Positions 34,007 to 43,711 are shown, numbered from the stretch's first letter. The stretch is DNA of 64,000 nucleotides from Bacteroidales bacterium (GCA_021740625.1 JAIOZK010000005.1:104884-168883); one strand, 5' to 3'. Numbers and translations are program-made. The notes: generated by a model not told the origin, from the sequence alone.

Positions 34007-34477
34007 ATGAAAGACAAGAATAAGGAAACTTTTGATACTGTCAAGCAAATCTTTACTGAGTACCTGGAGCAAAGAGGTCATCGTAAGACCCCCGAAAGAT
34101 ATACAATCCTTAAGGAAATATATGCAACCGAGGGGCATTTTGACATCGAAACGCTCTATATCAAGATGAAAAATAACAAGTACAGGGTCAGTCGTGCTAC
34201 TTTATACAACACCATTGAATTATTACTGGATTGCAATCTTGTTACCAAACATCAGTTTGGAAATAATTGTGCCCAATTTGAGCGTTCTTTTAAATTCCAG
34301 CAACATGACCATTTTATTTGTGTGGAAAATGGAAAGGTGCTGGAATTTTGTGATCCCAGAATCCAGGAGATCAAAGAATCCGTTGAAAAATTGTTGAATG
34401 TCAAGGTGACACACCATTCACTTACTTTTTACGGAAAGTGCGAAGACGAGGACGAAGAAAAAAGTGATTCAAAATAG
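34007..34477 (+). CDS. Fur-family transcriptional regulator
   Basis: 156 residues with a winged-helix domain ([20 protein letters not shown] and [20 protein letters not shown]) and the metal-binding HDH (H100-D-H102) of the dimerisation domain. The structural Cys4 zinc site of classical Fur is not preserved: after C105 the partner expected at 108 is Asn (CVENGK instead of CxxCGK), and only a single Cys (C145) is near the C-terminus. It would control iron, zinc or peroxide genes; which metal cannot be told. It lies 20 bp before purA, a conserved neighbour pair in Bacteroidota, and is probably cotranscribed with it. Confidence 0.9.
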   Translation: MKDKNKETFDTVKQIFTEYLEQRGHRKTPERYTILKEIYATEGHFDIETLYIKMKNNKYRVSRATLYNTIELLLDCNLVTKHQFGNNCAQFERSFKFQQHDHFICVENGKVLEFCDPRIQEIKESVEKLLNVKVTHHSLTFYGKCEDEDEEKSDSK

Positions 34478-34497
34478 AAATTCACCAAACCCCAATT

Positions 34498-35784
34498 ATG
34501 AAACTAGATGTACTATTAGGCCTTCAATGGGGAGATGAAGGCAAAGGAAAGATCGTTGATTTTTTGACACCCAAGTATGATATTGTGGCCAGGTTCCAGG
34601 GAGGACCCAATGCCGGGCATACCATCGAATTCGATCACAACAAATTTATACTGCACACCATCCCGAGTGGAATCTTTGATCCTGCAAAAGAAAATATCAT
34701 TGGAAATGGCGTGATTATCGATCCATATATTATCAACAAGGAAATTCAAACCTTAAAAGAAAAAGGAATTGATGCAGGAAAGAATTTACGAATTTCAAAA
34801 AGAGCGCACCTGATCCTACCCAGTCACCGGCTGTTGGATGCCACTTACGAAAATGCCAAAGGGAAACTGAAAATCGGATCCACCTTGAAAGGAATAGGTC
34901 CTACCTACAGCGACAAGACGGCCAGGGATGGATTGCGCATTGGGGACTTATTTGCAGAAGATTTTAATGAGAAATACAGCAAGCTGAAAGATAAGCATCT
35001 TCAGATTGTTAAATTCTACAATTTCGACTTTTCAGGATATGAAATTGATGGTCTTTTATTCGAGGATTACGAGAGAGCCTGGATGGACGCGATTGAGAGT
35101 CTGAAGAAAATAAAGCTGTCCGATACTGAGTATTTTATAAACGAAGCACTGGATGAGGAAAAACCTGTCCTCGCTGAAGGAGCCCAGGGAACTATGCTCG
35201 ACATTGACTTCGGATCTTATCCATTTGTTACTTCTTCCAATACCATAACATCAGGGGTTTGCAGCGGTTTGGGAGTTGCTCCTAAAAGAGTGGGTAAAGT
35301 AATCGGGATTTTCAAAGCTTATTGCACGAGGGTTGGCAGTGGTCCATTCCCAACCGAACTCGAAAATGAAGACGGACAGCAGTTGCGCGACGGGGGCAAG
35401 GAATATGGTTCCACCACTGGCAGGCCCCGCCGTTGCGGATGGCTGGATCTGCCCGCTTTAAAATATGCCATTATGATCAATGGAGTGGATGAACTGATCA
35501 TGATGAAAGCCGATGTGCTGAGCACCTTTAAAAGTCTTAAAGTTGCAACCCACTACCTGGTGGAGGGCAAACAAACGGAGAAGGTTCCAATGTATGCAAG
35601 GGAAAACTGTACTCCGGTATACAAATCAATGAAGGGCTGGAACAGCCCGTTGGATGGAATATCAGATTTTGAGAGATTGCCTTCTGCGTTAAAACAGTAT
35701 ATGAGGTTTATTGAGAGCGAAGTGGGTGTGCCCATAAAGATCGTTTCAACCGGCCCCGACCGCACGCAAACAATAATAAGATAA
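34498..35784 (+). CDS. purA: adenylosuccinate synthetase
   Basis: 428 residues, full length. The GTP-binding loop GLQWGDEGKGKIVDFL opens the protein; IMP-site and switch motifs follow (GGPNAGHTIEFD, LKGIGPTYSDKTARDGLRI, EGAQGTMLDIDFGSYPFVTS, STTGRPRRCGWLD). It condenses IMP and aspartate with GTP hydrolysis, the first committed step to AMP. Second gene of the fur-purA unit, ended by a strong terminator. Confidence 0.97.
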   Translation: MKLDVLLGLQWGDEGKGKIVDFLTPKYDIVARFQGGPNAGHTIEFDHNKFILHTIPSGIFDPAKENIIGNGVIIDPYIINKEIQTLKEKGIDAGKNLRISKRAHLILPSHRLLDATYENAKGKLKIGSTLKGIGPTYSDKTARDGLRIGDLFAEDFNEKYSKLKDKHLQIVKFYNFDFSGYEIDGLLFEDYERAWMDAIESLKKIKLSDTEYFINEALDEEKPVLAEGAQGTMLDIDFGSYPFVTSSNTITSGVCSGLGVAPKRVGKVIGIFKAYCTRVGSGPFPTELENEDGQQLRDGGKEYGSTTGRPRRCGWLDLPALKYAIMINGVDELIMMKADVLSTFKSLKVATHYLVEGKQTEKVPMYARENCTPVYKSMKGWNSPLDGISDFERLPSALKQYMRFIESEVGVPIKIVSTGPDRTQTIIR

Positions 35785-35795
35785 AAAGCACAAAA

Positions 35796-35828
35796 AAAAA
35801 CGGGTATCTTTAAATACCCGTTTTTTTT
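35796..35828. terminator. bidirectional terminator between purA and ompH
   Basis: ACGGGTAT (35800-35807) pairs with ATACCCGT (35814-35821), flanked by a run of A and a run of T. It serves purA (+) and the first OmpH-like gene (-), whose stop is at 35833. Confidence 0.88.
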
Positions 35829-35832
35829 CTTT

Positions 35833-36345
35833 TTATAATCCTAGTTTCTTTTTTACCAGCGGTAGGACGTTATCGCCCTTTTCGTAATATAGCAGAACAC
35901 CAATACTTGAATCAAATATGTATGTATATCCATTTTCTTCGGCAACTGCCTTGATGGCATTTCTGGCTTTTTCAAGCAAGGGATTGAAAAGTTCCTGTTG
36001 CTTTGCCTGGTAGTCGTAATCAGCGTTTTGCTCGAAATCCTGGATCCTTGTGATCAGATCATTGATCTCTTTTTCTTTGGTTTTTTTGATGATTTCCGAC
36101 ATGGTTGCCTGGTTCGACTGGAAATCCTGGACTTTGGCTTCATACTCCGTGTACATGGCATTGATCGTATTCTGAAGCTCTTTCTGATAGGCTTGCAATT
36201 GCTGCTGCACCGTATCCCTTCCGGGCATCAGTTCGAGAAGCTTGTTGGAATCGATGTAACCGAACTTTAAATCTGTTTGTGCATGAATGCTTCCTGCTCC
36301 AATGATCAGGGTTAACAGTGCTATAATTCTGAATAATTTTTTCAT
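35833..36345 (-). CDS. OmpH/Skp-family periplasmic chaperone, copy 1
   Basis: 170 residues from the ATG at 36345 (a TTG lies 6 nt upstream). Signal peptide 1-22 (LLTLIIGAGSIHAQ), then FGYIDSNKLLELMPGRDTVQ, a long coiled-coil region (about 50-125, QQLQAYQKELQNTINAMYTE) and the C-terminal strand YTYIFDSSIGVLLYY. This is the Skp trimer architecture; such chaperones hold unfolded outer-membrane proteins for BamA. Last gene of the nadK-to-ompH block, with its own -7 box (36385-36392) and a terminator. Confidence 0.92.
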   Translation of the reverse strand: MKKLFRIIALLTLIIGAGSIHAQTDLKFGYIDSNKLLELMPGRDTVQQQLQAYQKELQNTINAMYTEYEAKVQDFQSNQATMSEIIKKTKEKEINDLITRIQDFEQNADYDYQAKQQELFNPLLEKARNAIKAVAEENGYTYIFDSSIGVLLYYEKGDNVLPLVKKKLGL

Positions 36346-36384
36346 CTTCAAATATTAATGGTTTTCATTTGTTTAACTGCGTGG

Positions 36385-36392
36385 CAAATTTA
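36385..36392 (-). promoter_or_regulatory. -7 box (TAAATTTG) for OmpH copy 1
   Basis: Minus-strand TAAATTTG, 40 bp upstream of the ATG at 36345, suggesting transcription separate from copy 2. Confidence 0.5.
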
Positions 36393-36459
36393 TTAAATAA
36401 ATCAGAACTAATTCAACACATTAAGTAAAAAATGAGTTTAAACTTAGTTTTTCAGGGAT

Positions 36460-37002
36460 TTACTTTCTTTCACCTCTTCTAACAGTTTGCATTACGGTAC
36501 CCACTTCATCAAGTATATCATCGCTGATATCATATTTAGGATTGGCAAAGAGAATGGAAACACTGCCTGCTTTGTCGAATACGAATGCATAGTTTTCAGT
36601 TGTTGAAATGGTTTCGATGGCATTGTAAACTTTTTCCTGTATGGGTTCAACCAGTTCTTTTCTCTTCTTGAAAAGTTCACCTTCCTTGCCAAAATACTTT
36701 TTTTGAAGTTCTTTCACTTCCTTTTCTTTCTGGATGATCTCGTCTTCTCTTTTCCGCTTGATATCTTCGGGCAGAAGGACTGCTTCCGATTGGTATTCCT
36801 TGTAAAGGCGATCAACTTCGGTTAACTTATCTTCTATTTCTTTCTGCCATTTCAGAGAAAGATCGTCCAGGATTGTTTGTGCATCTTTGTATTCCGGGAT
36901 GTTGTTCAGGATGTAATCCGTATCAACATAGGCATACTTTTGCGCCATTGCAAAAGCGCTTGTCAGTATCACTGCTGTTATGATCAATGCAAATTTTTTC
37001 AT
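36460..37002 (-). CDS. OmpH/Skp-family periplasmic chaperone, copy 2
   Basis: 180 residues from the ATG at 37002. The frame is open 159 nt further upstream, but the signal peptide (FALIITAVILTSAFAMAQ) begins at this ATG and a GGAGG-type sequence precedes it. It has the Skp pattern: KYAYVDTDYILNNIPEYKDA, a charged coiled coil (60-130), and ENYAFVFDKAGSVSILFANP. It differs strongly from copy 1, so the pair is an old duplication. Next to bamA, as expected for an outer-membrane protein assembly chaperone. Confidence 0.92.
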   Translation of the reverse strand: MKKFALIITAVILTSAFAMAQKYAYVDTDYILNNIPEYKDAQTILDDLSLKWQKEIEDKLTEVDRLYKEYQSEAVLLPEDIKRKREDEIIQKEKEVKELQKKYFGKEGELFKKRKELVEPIQEKVYNAIETISTTENYAFVFDKAGSVSILFANPKYDISDDILDEVGTVMQTVRRGERK

Positions 37003-37054
37003 ATTTTTTCCTCCAAATTTTTTTCTTCCATTTAGCAAAAAACCTGCCACAAAA

Positions 37055-39718
37055 TTAATCAATCGACTGGTTGATAGAAAAGTGAAACTGGCCTCCATTG
37101 GCTCCGGGAATACCCGGTATTTCATCAAATCCGTAGCCCCAGTCAAGTCCGAGCAAACCAAACATAGGCAGGAAAACCCTCAATCCGACACCGGCTGCTC
37201 TCTTTACATCAAATGGATCGAAGTCGTCAAAAGTCAGCCAGGCATTTCCTGCTTCCAAAAAGGCAGTTGCGTAAATAGTTGCCTGCGGATTGAGTGACAG
37301 GGGATACCTGAGCTCAAAAGTGTATTTTGAATAAATTGTACCTCCGATGTTTTGATTGGCATAATACTCAGGTGTAATTGTTTCATTTCCGTATCCGCGC
37401 ATGCCGATGATTTCACGGCCGTCGAGGTTGTTGTAACCTGACAATCCATCACCACCCAGGTAAAAACGTTCGAAAGGGGTGACACCAATCTCCCGGTTAA
37501 ACAAACCCAGAAACCCAAATTGTGTCCGCGTACTCAACACAAGTTTGGGGGCAAGTTCTACATACCAGGATGATTTGAACTTCCATTTGTGGTATTCTAT
37601 CCATTTATATTTTTCGCTTTCACTCATGCTGCTGTAATCCTTGTTACTAAACAAAGAATAAGGAGGGGTAATTTCCAGATTCAGGGAAACTTCAGAACCA
37701 TACCTTGGATAAATGGGCTGGCTGATGGAATTTCTGGCAAAGGTAATGCGGTAACTGAAATTATTGAAATCGCCATCACCTGATCCAAAAGCAAATATCG
37801 TCCTGTAGTTGTCGAGGGTGTAGCGTTGCAGGTTGATACCCTGGTACAGTGTAAAAAAGTCATCTGGCCATGTAAGTCTTTTTCCAAGGCCGAAAGTCAA
37901 ACCATTGATGATAAACTCCGATCTGTTGGTGTCGCCTCTTGCCAGTCCATTTGAGTATAGAGAGTGAAAATAGGAAACACTGAATGAATTCGGTTTTTTA
38001 CCACCCAGCCAGGGTTCTGTGAAAGATGCTGAATAGCTAAAATATCCTTTTCCATAAGTTTGCAGGCGCAGGCTTAATTTCTGCCCGTCACCGGTTGGCA
38101 CAGGTCTCCAGGCTCCTTTTTTGAAAAAGTTTCTCAGGGAAAAATTATTGAAAGATAAGCCGAGGGTACCGATAACCCTGCCATAACCCCAGCCACCGGA
38201 TAGTTCTATCTGATCAGAAGAAGTTTCTTCAACGACATATTCGATATCCACAGTGCTGTTGGCTGGATCGGGATTTACATTTGGCATGATGGTTTCCGGA
38301 TCGAAGTAGCGCAACTGGGCCAGTTCCCGCTGAGTTCTGATCAGTTCCGAACGACTGAACAGCTCGCCCGGCCTGGTCCGTATTTCCCTGTATACCACAT
38401 GGTCGTTTGTACGGGTATTTCCACTTACATTGACTTTATTGATCCTAGCCTGTTTTCCTTCCCTGATCCGGATCTGAATGTCAATGGAATCATTTTCCAC
38501 CTGAACTTCCACGGGCACAGCCTGGAAAAACAAATAACCATCATCGAGGTATAGCGAACTCACATCTGTGCCACTCGGGTTATAATTCAGGTTGGTCTCC
38601 AGCACGGTCCTGTTGTATACGTCTCCTTTTTCAATTTTCAGGAATCGGTTCAACTGTTCATCGGTGTATTTGGTATTTCCCACCCAGCTAATGTCACGAA
38701 AATAATACCTGTCACCTTCTTCAAGGTAAATATCAATGCTGATGTTGTCATCCACGCTTCTGTAAACGGAATCTCTGATGATCTGCGCATCGCGATAACC
38801 CAGTTCATTATATTTACTGATCAGGTTCAGTTTATCCTCTTTATAACTGTTCTTAATGTATTTGGAAGCTTTGAATATTCTCAGGCGTATGTTTTCTGCC
38901 GACCAGTGCTGAAAGGCCAGCAATACATCATTGATATCCAGATGCAGTGAAGCCTTGATCACATCGATCACCAGTTCGTCCAGGTCGTTCAGGGGCCTGA
39001 AAATACCTTTTTCCTTGGTATCCTTAAAAGCCGACTTCGCTTTTTCATCTGTCAGATGTTTGTTACCATAAATATTGATAGAATATATTTTTACCTTTTC
39101 GTTTTTATCGATATCGATATTCAGTCTTACACTATTGGGTCTGGTGGTATCAGTTATTTGAATGATATCAACTTCGGCATCGAGGTATCCTTTTGCCCGG
39201 TAATGTTTTTTGATAATATTCTTTGTTCTTACCACCAGGTTGTCTGTAACAACATCTCCGCTGGTAAGCTTGATCTCATCACGGATATTGTCGGCTTCGC
39301 TTTTTCTGATACCTTCGAAGGAGAACCTTGTAAGGCGGGGTCTTTCCTGCAATTCAATATTCAGAAAAATGCTGTTTCCCTGCCTGCCGACAACACTAAC
39401 ATTGATATTCTCAAAAAGCCCTTGTTTCCATAGTTTTCTGATTGCATTGGAAATATCATCTCCGGGAATTTGTATATCATCTCCAACGTTCAGTCCCGAC
39501 AGCATGATCAGTACATTGGGATCAAGATATTTTACGCCGCTTACCGTAATGCCTCCGATTTCATAATTTCTGGGATTGGCGTAATCTATATCGATGAGAT
39601 CTTCTCCCAGTTGAACCTGGGCAAGCGATGAGGTACTCAGAATAAGGAAAAACAATCCAACTACAAAATGAACATTCCTGCTAGCTCTAAATATCTTCTT
39701 CCTGCTATTCAATATCAT
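37055..39718 (-). CDS. bamA: outer membrane protein assembly factor BamA
   Basis: 887 residues: signal peptide (about 1-33, ending SSLAQ), about five POTRA domains (45-460, for example YEIGGITVSGVKYLDPNVLI and ARINKVNVSGNTRTNDHVVY), and a 16-stranded Omp85 barrel (480-887). The RGY-type lid-lock motif appears as MRGYG, preceded by GLSGYNNLDGREII. It folds and inserts outer-membrane barrels. It sits 6 bp after uppS and 52 bp before OmpH copy 2. Confidence 0.96.
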   Translation of the reverse strand: MILNSRKKIFRASRNVHFVVGLFFLILSTSSLAQVQLGEDLIDIDYANPRNYEIGGITVSGVKYLDPNVLIMLSGLNVGDDIQIPGDDISNAIRKLWKQGLFENINVSVVGRQGNSIFLNIELQERPRLTRFSFEGIRKSEADNIRDEIKLTSGDVVTDNLVVRTKNIIKKHYRAKGYLDAEVDIIQITDTTRPNSVRLNIDIDKNEKVKIYSINIYGNKHLTDEKAKSAFKDTKEKGIFRPLNDLDELVIDVIKASLHLDINDVLLAFQHWSAENIRLRIFKASKYIKNSYKEDKLNLISKYNELGYRDAQIIRDSVYRSVDDNISIDIYLEEGDRYYFRDISWVGNTKYTDEQLNRFLKIEKGDVYNRTVLETNLNYNPSGTDVSSLYLDDGYLFFQAVPVEVQVENDSIDIQIRIREGKQARINKVNVSGNTRTNDHVVYREIRTRPGELFSRSELIRTQRELAQLRYFDPETIMPNVNPDPANSTVDIEYVVEETSSDQIELSGGWGYGRVIGTLGLSFNNFSLRNFFKKGAWRPVPTGDGQKLSLRLQTYGKGYFSYSASFTEPWLGGKKPNSFSVSYFHSLYSNGLARGDTNRSEFIINGLTFGLGKRLTWPDDFFTLYQGINLQRYTLDNYRTIFAFGSGDGDFNNFSYRITFARNSISQPIYPRYGSEVSLNLEITPPYSLFSNKDYSSMSESEKYKWIEYHKWKFKSSWYVELAPKLVLSTRTQFGFLGLFNREIGVTPFERFYLGGDGLSGYNNLDGREIIGMRGYGNETITPEYYANQNIGGTIYSKYTFELRYPLSLNPQATIYATAFLEAGNAWLTFDDFDPFDVKRAAGVGLRVFLPMFGLLGLDWGYGFDEIPGIPGANGGQFHFSINQSID

Positions 39719-39724
39719 TCGGTC

Positions 39725-40471
39725 TTAACATTTATTCAATTGCTCACTTATTTTGCCAAATCTCCGTTCTCTGCACTGATAATCTACAATGGCTTTGTAA
39801 AGGTCTTCTTTCCTGAAGTCGGGCCAGAGTACTTTTGTAAAATACAATTCCGTATATGCGATTTGCCAGAGCAGGTAATTGCTGATCCGGTATTCACCGC
39901 TAGTTCTGATCAGGAGTTCTGGATCAGGCATGTTACGCGTGCTCAGATGCTTGCATATCAAATCCTGATCGATGTTTTCAGGATCTGTTTTTCCTTCCTT
40001 TACTTCTTTGGAGATTTGCTTCATGGCCTCGGTAATTTCCCATCGGGCCGAATAGCTGAGTGCCAGGTTTAGCGTCATTCGATCATTCCCGGATGTATCC
40101 TCGATGGCTTTCATCAACCTGTTATAACTTTCTTCCGGGAGGCTTTTTAAATTCCCAATGGCACTCAGGCTTATTTTATTCTTATTTAATGTCGGTGTTT
40201 CCTGATCGATGGTTTTTACCAGTAGTTTCATCAGTGCATCGATCTCGTATTTGGGACGGTTCCAGTTTTCAGTAGAAAAAGCATAAAGGGTAAGATACTT
40301 AATTCCCAGTTCTGCTGCTGCTTCCGAAGTTTGCCTGACAGCTTCCACTCCATTCTGATGCCCGAAGGTTCTGTTTTTCCCCTGCTTGAGTGCCCATCTT
40401 CCGTTTCCATCCATGATGATGGCAACATGTCTGGGCAGTCTGGCCTTGTCTATTTTTTCTTCGAAGCTCAT
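39725..40471 (-). CDS. uppS: isoprenyl transferase (undecaprenyl diphosphate synthase)
   Basis: 248 residues from the ATG at 40471; the frame is open 60 nt further but that would run into the DUF6089 gene. The cis-prenyltransferase signatures are complete: D21 in HVAIIMDGNGRWA, the helix around GHQNGVEAV, LTLYAFSTENW, and the C-terminal PDPELLIRTSGEYRISNYLL with WQIAYTELYF. It makes the C55 lipid carrier for peptidoglycan and surface polysaccharide. Between the DUF6089 and bamA genes with gaps of 13 and 6 bp, clearly in one operon. Confidence 0.97.
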   Translation of the reverse strand: MSFEEKIDKARLPRHVAIIMDGNGRWALKQGKNRTFGHQNGVEAVRQTSEAAAELGIKYLTLYAFSTENWNRPKYEIDALMKLLVKTIDQETPTLNKNKISLSAIGNLKSLPEESYNRLMKAIEDTSGNDRMTLNLALSYSARWEITEAMKQISKEVKEGKTDPENIDQDLICKHLSTRNMPDPELLIRTSGEYRISNYLLWQIAYTELYFTKVLWPDFRKEDLYKAIVDYQCRERRFGKISEQLNKC

Positions 40472-40484
40472 GGGTGTTATCACT

Positions 40485-41285
40485 TTAGAAATTTTGATTA
40501 TCAAGACATCGGGCTCTTCCCGACAGGTCAAATTTATACGTTAAAGACAATCCAAAAAAAGCAAACCAGTCATTGGTTTGTTTGTTTCCCCTTTGTTGAT
40601 AAGGATCAAAGCTCATGGTCGGATCCGACAAAATCTCTGCTTCATTATCAGGATTTATGTTTTGGCCTACCAGGTAATATGTAGTGCTGATATCATCCAG
40701 GTAATCGGTAAAAGTCTTGTGCATCATCCACTCCACACCCAGACCGATCTTGTTGGTCAGGCTGTATTTGAGTCCAACCCCAAAAGGAATTGCAAAAGAG
40801 GTTCCGGAGTAAGGACTTCTTCCGTCGAAACCGGCATTCTGGCCTTCGGTACCCAATTCTTTCAGTTCAATACCATTGGCTTTGGGATTGAAAAAGAAAG
40901 TAGAAACACCACCAAAGATATAGGGTGTAATGTAATTTCTTTTACTGCCTGTGTAATACTTTAAAAAGTTAAACTCAAAAACTGCTGATATATCGGTAAC
41001 AGGGGATTCGAAGTTCAGGTTTCTTTCCTCACGGTATTTGATCACGGCATCATCGCCTGCCACGTTTCCCCGGTATATGCTCAGTCTGGCTGCAAGCCTG
41101 TCATTGAGAATATATCGTGCTGAAAGACCATATGCCATTTGACTTTGCATAAAATGAAGCCCCGGATTGATATCCCCAAGATAATAGGATCCCCCACCAA
41201 AAAGACCCACTTCAAGTTCCTGCGACTTTCCCTGAAAATGGAATCCTGAGATCAAAACGATTGCTGCAAAAATGATCTTTTTCAT
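40485..41285 (-). CDS. DUF6089-like outer-membrane barrel protein
   Basis: 266 residues from the ATG at 41285, where the signal peptide begins (IIFAAIVLISGFHFQGKSQ). The rest is rich in alternating aromatic strands (LEVGLFGGGSYYLGDINPG, ITPYIFGGVSTFFF, FAIPFGVGLKYSLTNKIGLG), ending with WFAFFGLSLTYKF; this is an 8- to 10-stranded barrel of the DUF6089 type that sits between nadK and uppS in many Bacteroidota. Function unknown; the synteny with bamA and ompH suggests envelope assembly or homeostasis. Confidence 0.8.
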   Translation of the reverse strand: MKKIIFAAIVLISGFHFQGKSQELEVGLFGGGSYYLGDINPGLHFMQSQMAYGLSARYILNDRLAARLSIYRGNVAGDDAVIKYREERNLNFESPVTDISAVFEFNFLKYYTGSKRNYITPYIFGGVSTFFFNPKANGIELKELGTEGQNAGFDGRSPYSGTSFAIPFGVGLKYSLTNKIGLGVEWMMHKTFTDYLDDISTTYYLVGQNINPDNEAEILSDPTMSFDPYQQRGNKQTNDWFAFFGLSLTYKFDLSGRARCLDNQNF

Positions 41286-41296
41286 TGATAGTGTTT

Positions 41297-42175
41297 TTAA
41301 TTTCTTATGTCCAGTCCCCAATTCAATTTATCCCTGATGGTTGTGAAAAAGGTCTTGTTCTCGAGCTGTATGAGATTTATTTTAAAATTACACTTTTTTA
41401 TTTGTAATTCCTGGTCGGAGCCAATGGATTCATGGCGGGAGTCAAGGCTCGCGAAATAGGCTTTATCCCTGCCTTCCAGTTTGATCCGTATTTTGCTGTC
41501 GTCACGTATAACGATAGGTCTTACAGTTAAATTGTGCGTTGCAATCGGTGTAATTACGAAATTTTCCGAGCCCGGAGTAACGATAGGACCGCCACAGCTT
41601 AGGGAATAAGCAGTGGATCCCGTGGGTGTGGATATTATGATTCCGTCGGCCCAGTATGAGTTCAGGAACTTATCATCAATGTAAATATGAATCAGGATCA
41701 GGGAAGCTGACTCTTTGCGGCTGACCGATAATTCATTGAGGGCATAATCAACCTCTCCAAACAAATGAGCGGGTTGTTCAAGCTGCAGGAGGGTTCGCTG
41801 ATCAAGCCTGTATTTTCCGTTGCGCAGGCAATTAACAGCAAAATCGATCTCATCCCTGCTGATGCTTGACAGAAAACCCAGGCGCCCCAGGTTGACGCCA
41901 ATGATGGGTATGCCCGAATCCCGGACGAGATAAAGGGTGTCGAGAAAAGTGCCATCACCGCCTATTGAGCAAATAAAATCGGTATTGTCTGTGAGTTCCT
42001 CATGACTTGAAAAACATTTAAAATCCTTGTGGAATGTTACCAGGTTTTGGATCTTCTCATGAAAGGATTTGTAGATAGATATCTCGGCACCAACCGATTC
42101 CAGCTTGTCGATTAATTGCTGGATGTGGGGTTGGATGGCTTCTGATACCGATTTTCCGAACAAAGCGATCCTCAT
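41297..42175 (-). CDS. nadK: NAD kinase
   Basis: 292 residues from the ATG at 42175. It has the GGDGTFLDTL motif (72-81) that binds ATP/NAD and carries the catalytic Asp, followed by GVNLGRLGFLSS, the NE-type loop YALNELSVSRKE, and DGIIISTPTGSTAYSLS. It phosphorylates NAD to NADP. First gene of the block nadK-DUF6089-uppS-bamA; a -7 box is at 42209-42216. Confidence 0.96.
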   Translation of the reverse strand: MRIALFGKSVSEAIQPHIQQLIDKLESVGAEISIYKSFHEKIQNLVTFHKDFKCFSSHEELTDNTDFICSIGGDGTFLDTLYLVRDSGIPIIGVNLGRLGFLSSISRDEIDFAVNCLRNGKYRLDQRTLLQLEQPAHLFGEVDYALNELSVSRKESASLILIHIYIDDKFLNSYWADGIIISTPTGSTAYSLSCGGPIVTPGSENFVITPIATHNLTVRPIVIRDDSKIRIKLEGRDKAYFASLDSRHESIGSDQELQIKKCNFKINLIQLENKTFFTTIRDKLNWGLDIRN

Positions 42176-42208
42176 CAAAAACGTTTTCAAAAATTGAGTA
42201 CAAGATTA

Positions 42209-42216
42209 CAAAATTA
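42209..42216 (-). promoter_or_regulatory. -7 box (TAATTTTG) for nadK operon
   Basis: Minus-strand TAATTTTG, 34 bp upstream of the nadK ATG, in the 91-bp gap after the Omp85-like gene. Confidence 0.5.
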
Positions 42217-42266
42217 ATGGCTTAAGTAAATGAAAAATTAACATTAATTAAGTTAAATGTAGCAAC

Positions 42267-43709
42267 TTATATGGGCGCCATAAAATGAATAAAAAAACCG
42301 GTTTCGTTCATCTTGTTGGTAGAAACTTCCATTCTCAAAACTACATCATAATAAGTGACCAGGTCAAGTCCGAGACCATAACCATAAATCAAACGGTTGG
42401 GAAGTTCATTATGTGTTGGGATTCTTTGTTCAACATAACCCATGTCCCAGAAAGCATTTAGGTACATGGCAAAATGTATCTTGCTGAACTGTTCCACCGG
42501 AATGAAATTAATGTTAAAGACCTTTGTCGGCAAGAGTGAAAATTTCAGGTTGGAACGCGAAAGACCATAATTCGAGCCGTCGATCACGTAATACTCATAC
42601 CCCCTCACAAAGTAGCGTCCATATCCCAGGCCGGTCCTGAGATGATATGGGATGGGCTTATCGGTAGCAAACTGAGCTGTTAGCAAAGAGGCGAAATAAA
42701 ACCTTTTGCTCAATTGCCAGTACTTCCGGAACGTGCTTTCCAGGGTCAGCACATCCACTTCGTTGTCGGGGATGATCCCAAGTCCGTGTTTATAAAAAAT
42801 GAGATCGAAATAATACCCATGTAGGGGATAGGCTACGAAATCACGATAATCACTTTTGTATTTGTAATAGACTGAAAAGTAATTTTCTTTTTTCTTACTC
42901 CCGACCGAATACCTGGGATTCACCTTGAAAACCGTATCCAGAAAATTGAAATGTTCATAGCCAAGCTGAAAAGTGTGGGTATTGTGAATGTCCGGTCGCA
43001 GGATGACCTGGGTGAAAGCCTTGTATTGCCGGCTGGGATAGTTGTTTTCCAGTTTCAGGAAATTCAAGGTGTCGTTGAGGGTTTGGACTGCAATTTCATG
43101 ACTTTGCGAATAGAGAAAACCAAAGCCCAACCCGAGTGTTTGCTTCTTGTTAATGTAAGGCTTTTCATAAAAGAGCTGATATCGTTCATCGTAACCAAGC
43201 CTTACCAATAAGGTCAGCTTTTCTTTTCTTCCCCTGAAATTATCCCATACCAGGTATCCACCGTAGTTTACTTTCGAAAAATCCTTTGTTTTCAACCAGG
43301 CATTGAAGTTTCGGTCGGCAAACTCAAAAATTGGGAAGGGCCATATATACCATCTTTCTACCATGTCGATGGTAACATTCACGTTTACAAAATGATTGAT
43401 GTCGTTGGTGTCGATCTGCATGGTCACAAAATTGAACAGGGACGTATTCAACAGGTTTTCCCGGGTTTGCCTCAAGCTGTTATTAAAAATCTTGCCCTGT
43501 AAACTGTCACCAGCCCTGAACTCCATCTCGCGGTAAATGATAAAATCTTTGGTAACCTTGTTGCCTTTTAAATAAATGGCATCGATCACAAATATCTGAT
43601 CAAGGGATGCTTGCGGGATGGAGTCGGATACTTTTGCCGAAAAGCCTGCAAAAGCACTGAATAAAAACAATCCTGCAAGAATGAATCTGCTTTTTAAAGA
43701 TCTTCCCAT
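42267..43709 (-). CDS. Omp85-superfamily outer-membrane protein (single POTRA, BamA/TamA-like)
   Basis: 480 residues. Signal peptide (1-25), one POTRA-like domain (about 35-125, FVIDAIYLKGNKVTKDFIIY and NHFVNVNVTIDMVERWYIWP), then a barrel domain (about 140-480) ending in GFFIHFMAPI, with an aromatic-poor but beta-signal-like C-terminus. It resembles short BamA/TamA relatives of Bacteroidota. Substrate unknown; perhaps it handles a subset of outer-membrane or secreted proteins. Two bp after the CBS gene and 91 bp before nadK. Confidence 0.85.
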   Translation of the reverse strand: MGRSLKSRFILAGLFLFSAFAGFSAKVSDSIPQASLDQIFVIDAIYLKGNKVTKDFIIYREMEFRAGDSLQGKIFNNSLRQTRENLLNTSLFNFVTMQIDTNDINHFVNVNVTIDMVERWYIWPFPIFEFADRNFNAWLKTKDFSKVNYGGYLVWDNFRGRKEKLTLLVRLGYDERYQLFYEKPYINKKQTLGLGFGFLYSQSHEIAVQTLNDTLNFLKLENNYPSRQYKAFTQVILRPDIHNTHTFQLGYEHFNFLDTVFKVNPRYSVGSKKKENYFSVYYKYKSDYRDFVAYPLHGYYFDLIFYKHGLGIIPDNEVDVLTLESTFRKYWQLSKRFYFASLLTAQFATDKPIPYHLRTGLGYGRYFVRGYEYYVIDGSNYGLSRSNLKFSLLPTKVFNINFIPVEQFSKIHFAMYLNAFWDMGYVEQRIPTHNELPNRLIYGYGLGLDLVTYYDVVLRMEVSTNKMNETGFFIHFMAPI

Positions 43710-43711
43710 TA

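Noticed and set aside
37003..37161. N-terminal extension of OmpH copy 2 (53 extra codons)
   Set aside because: It lies upstream of a clear signal peptide and a GGAGG-like site, and overlaps the end of bamA.
40472..40531. 20-codon N-terminal extension of uppS
   Set aside because: It overlaps the DUF6089 coding end, and the ATG at 40471 gives the normal family start.
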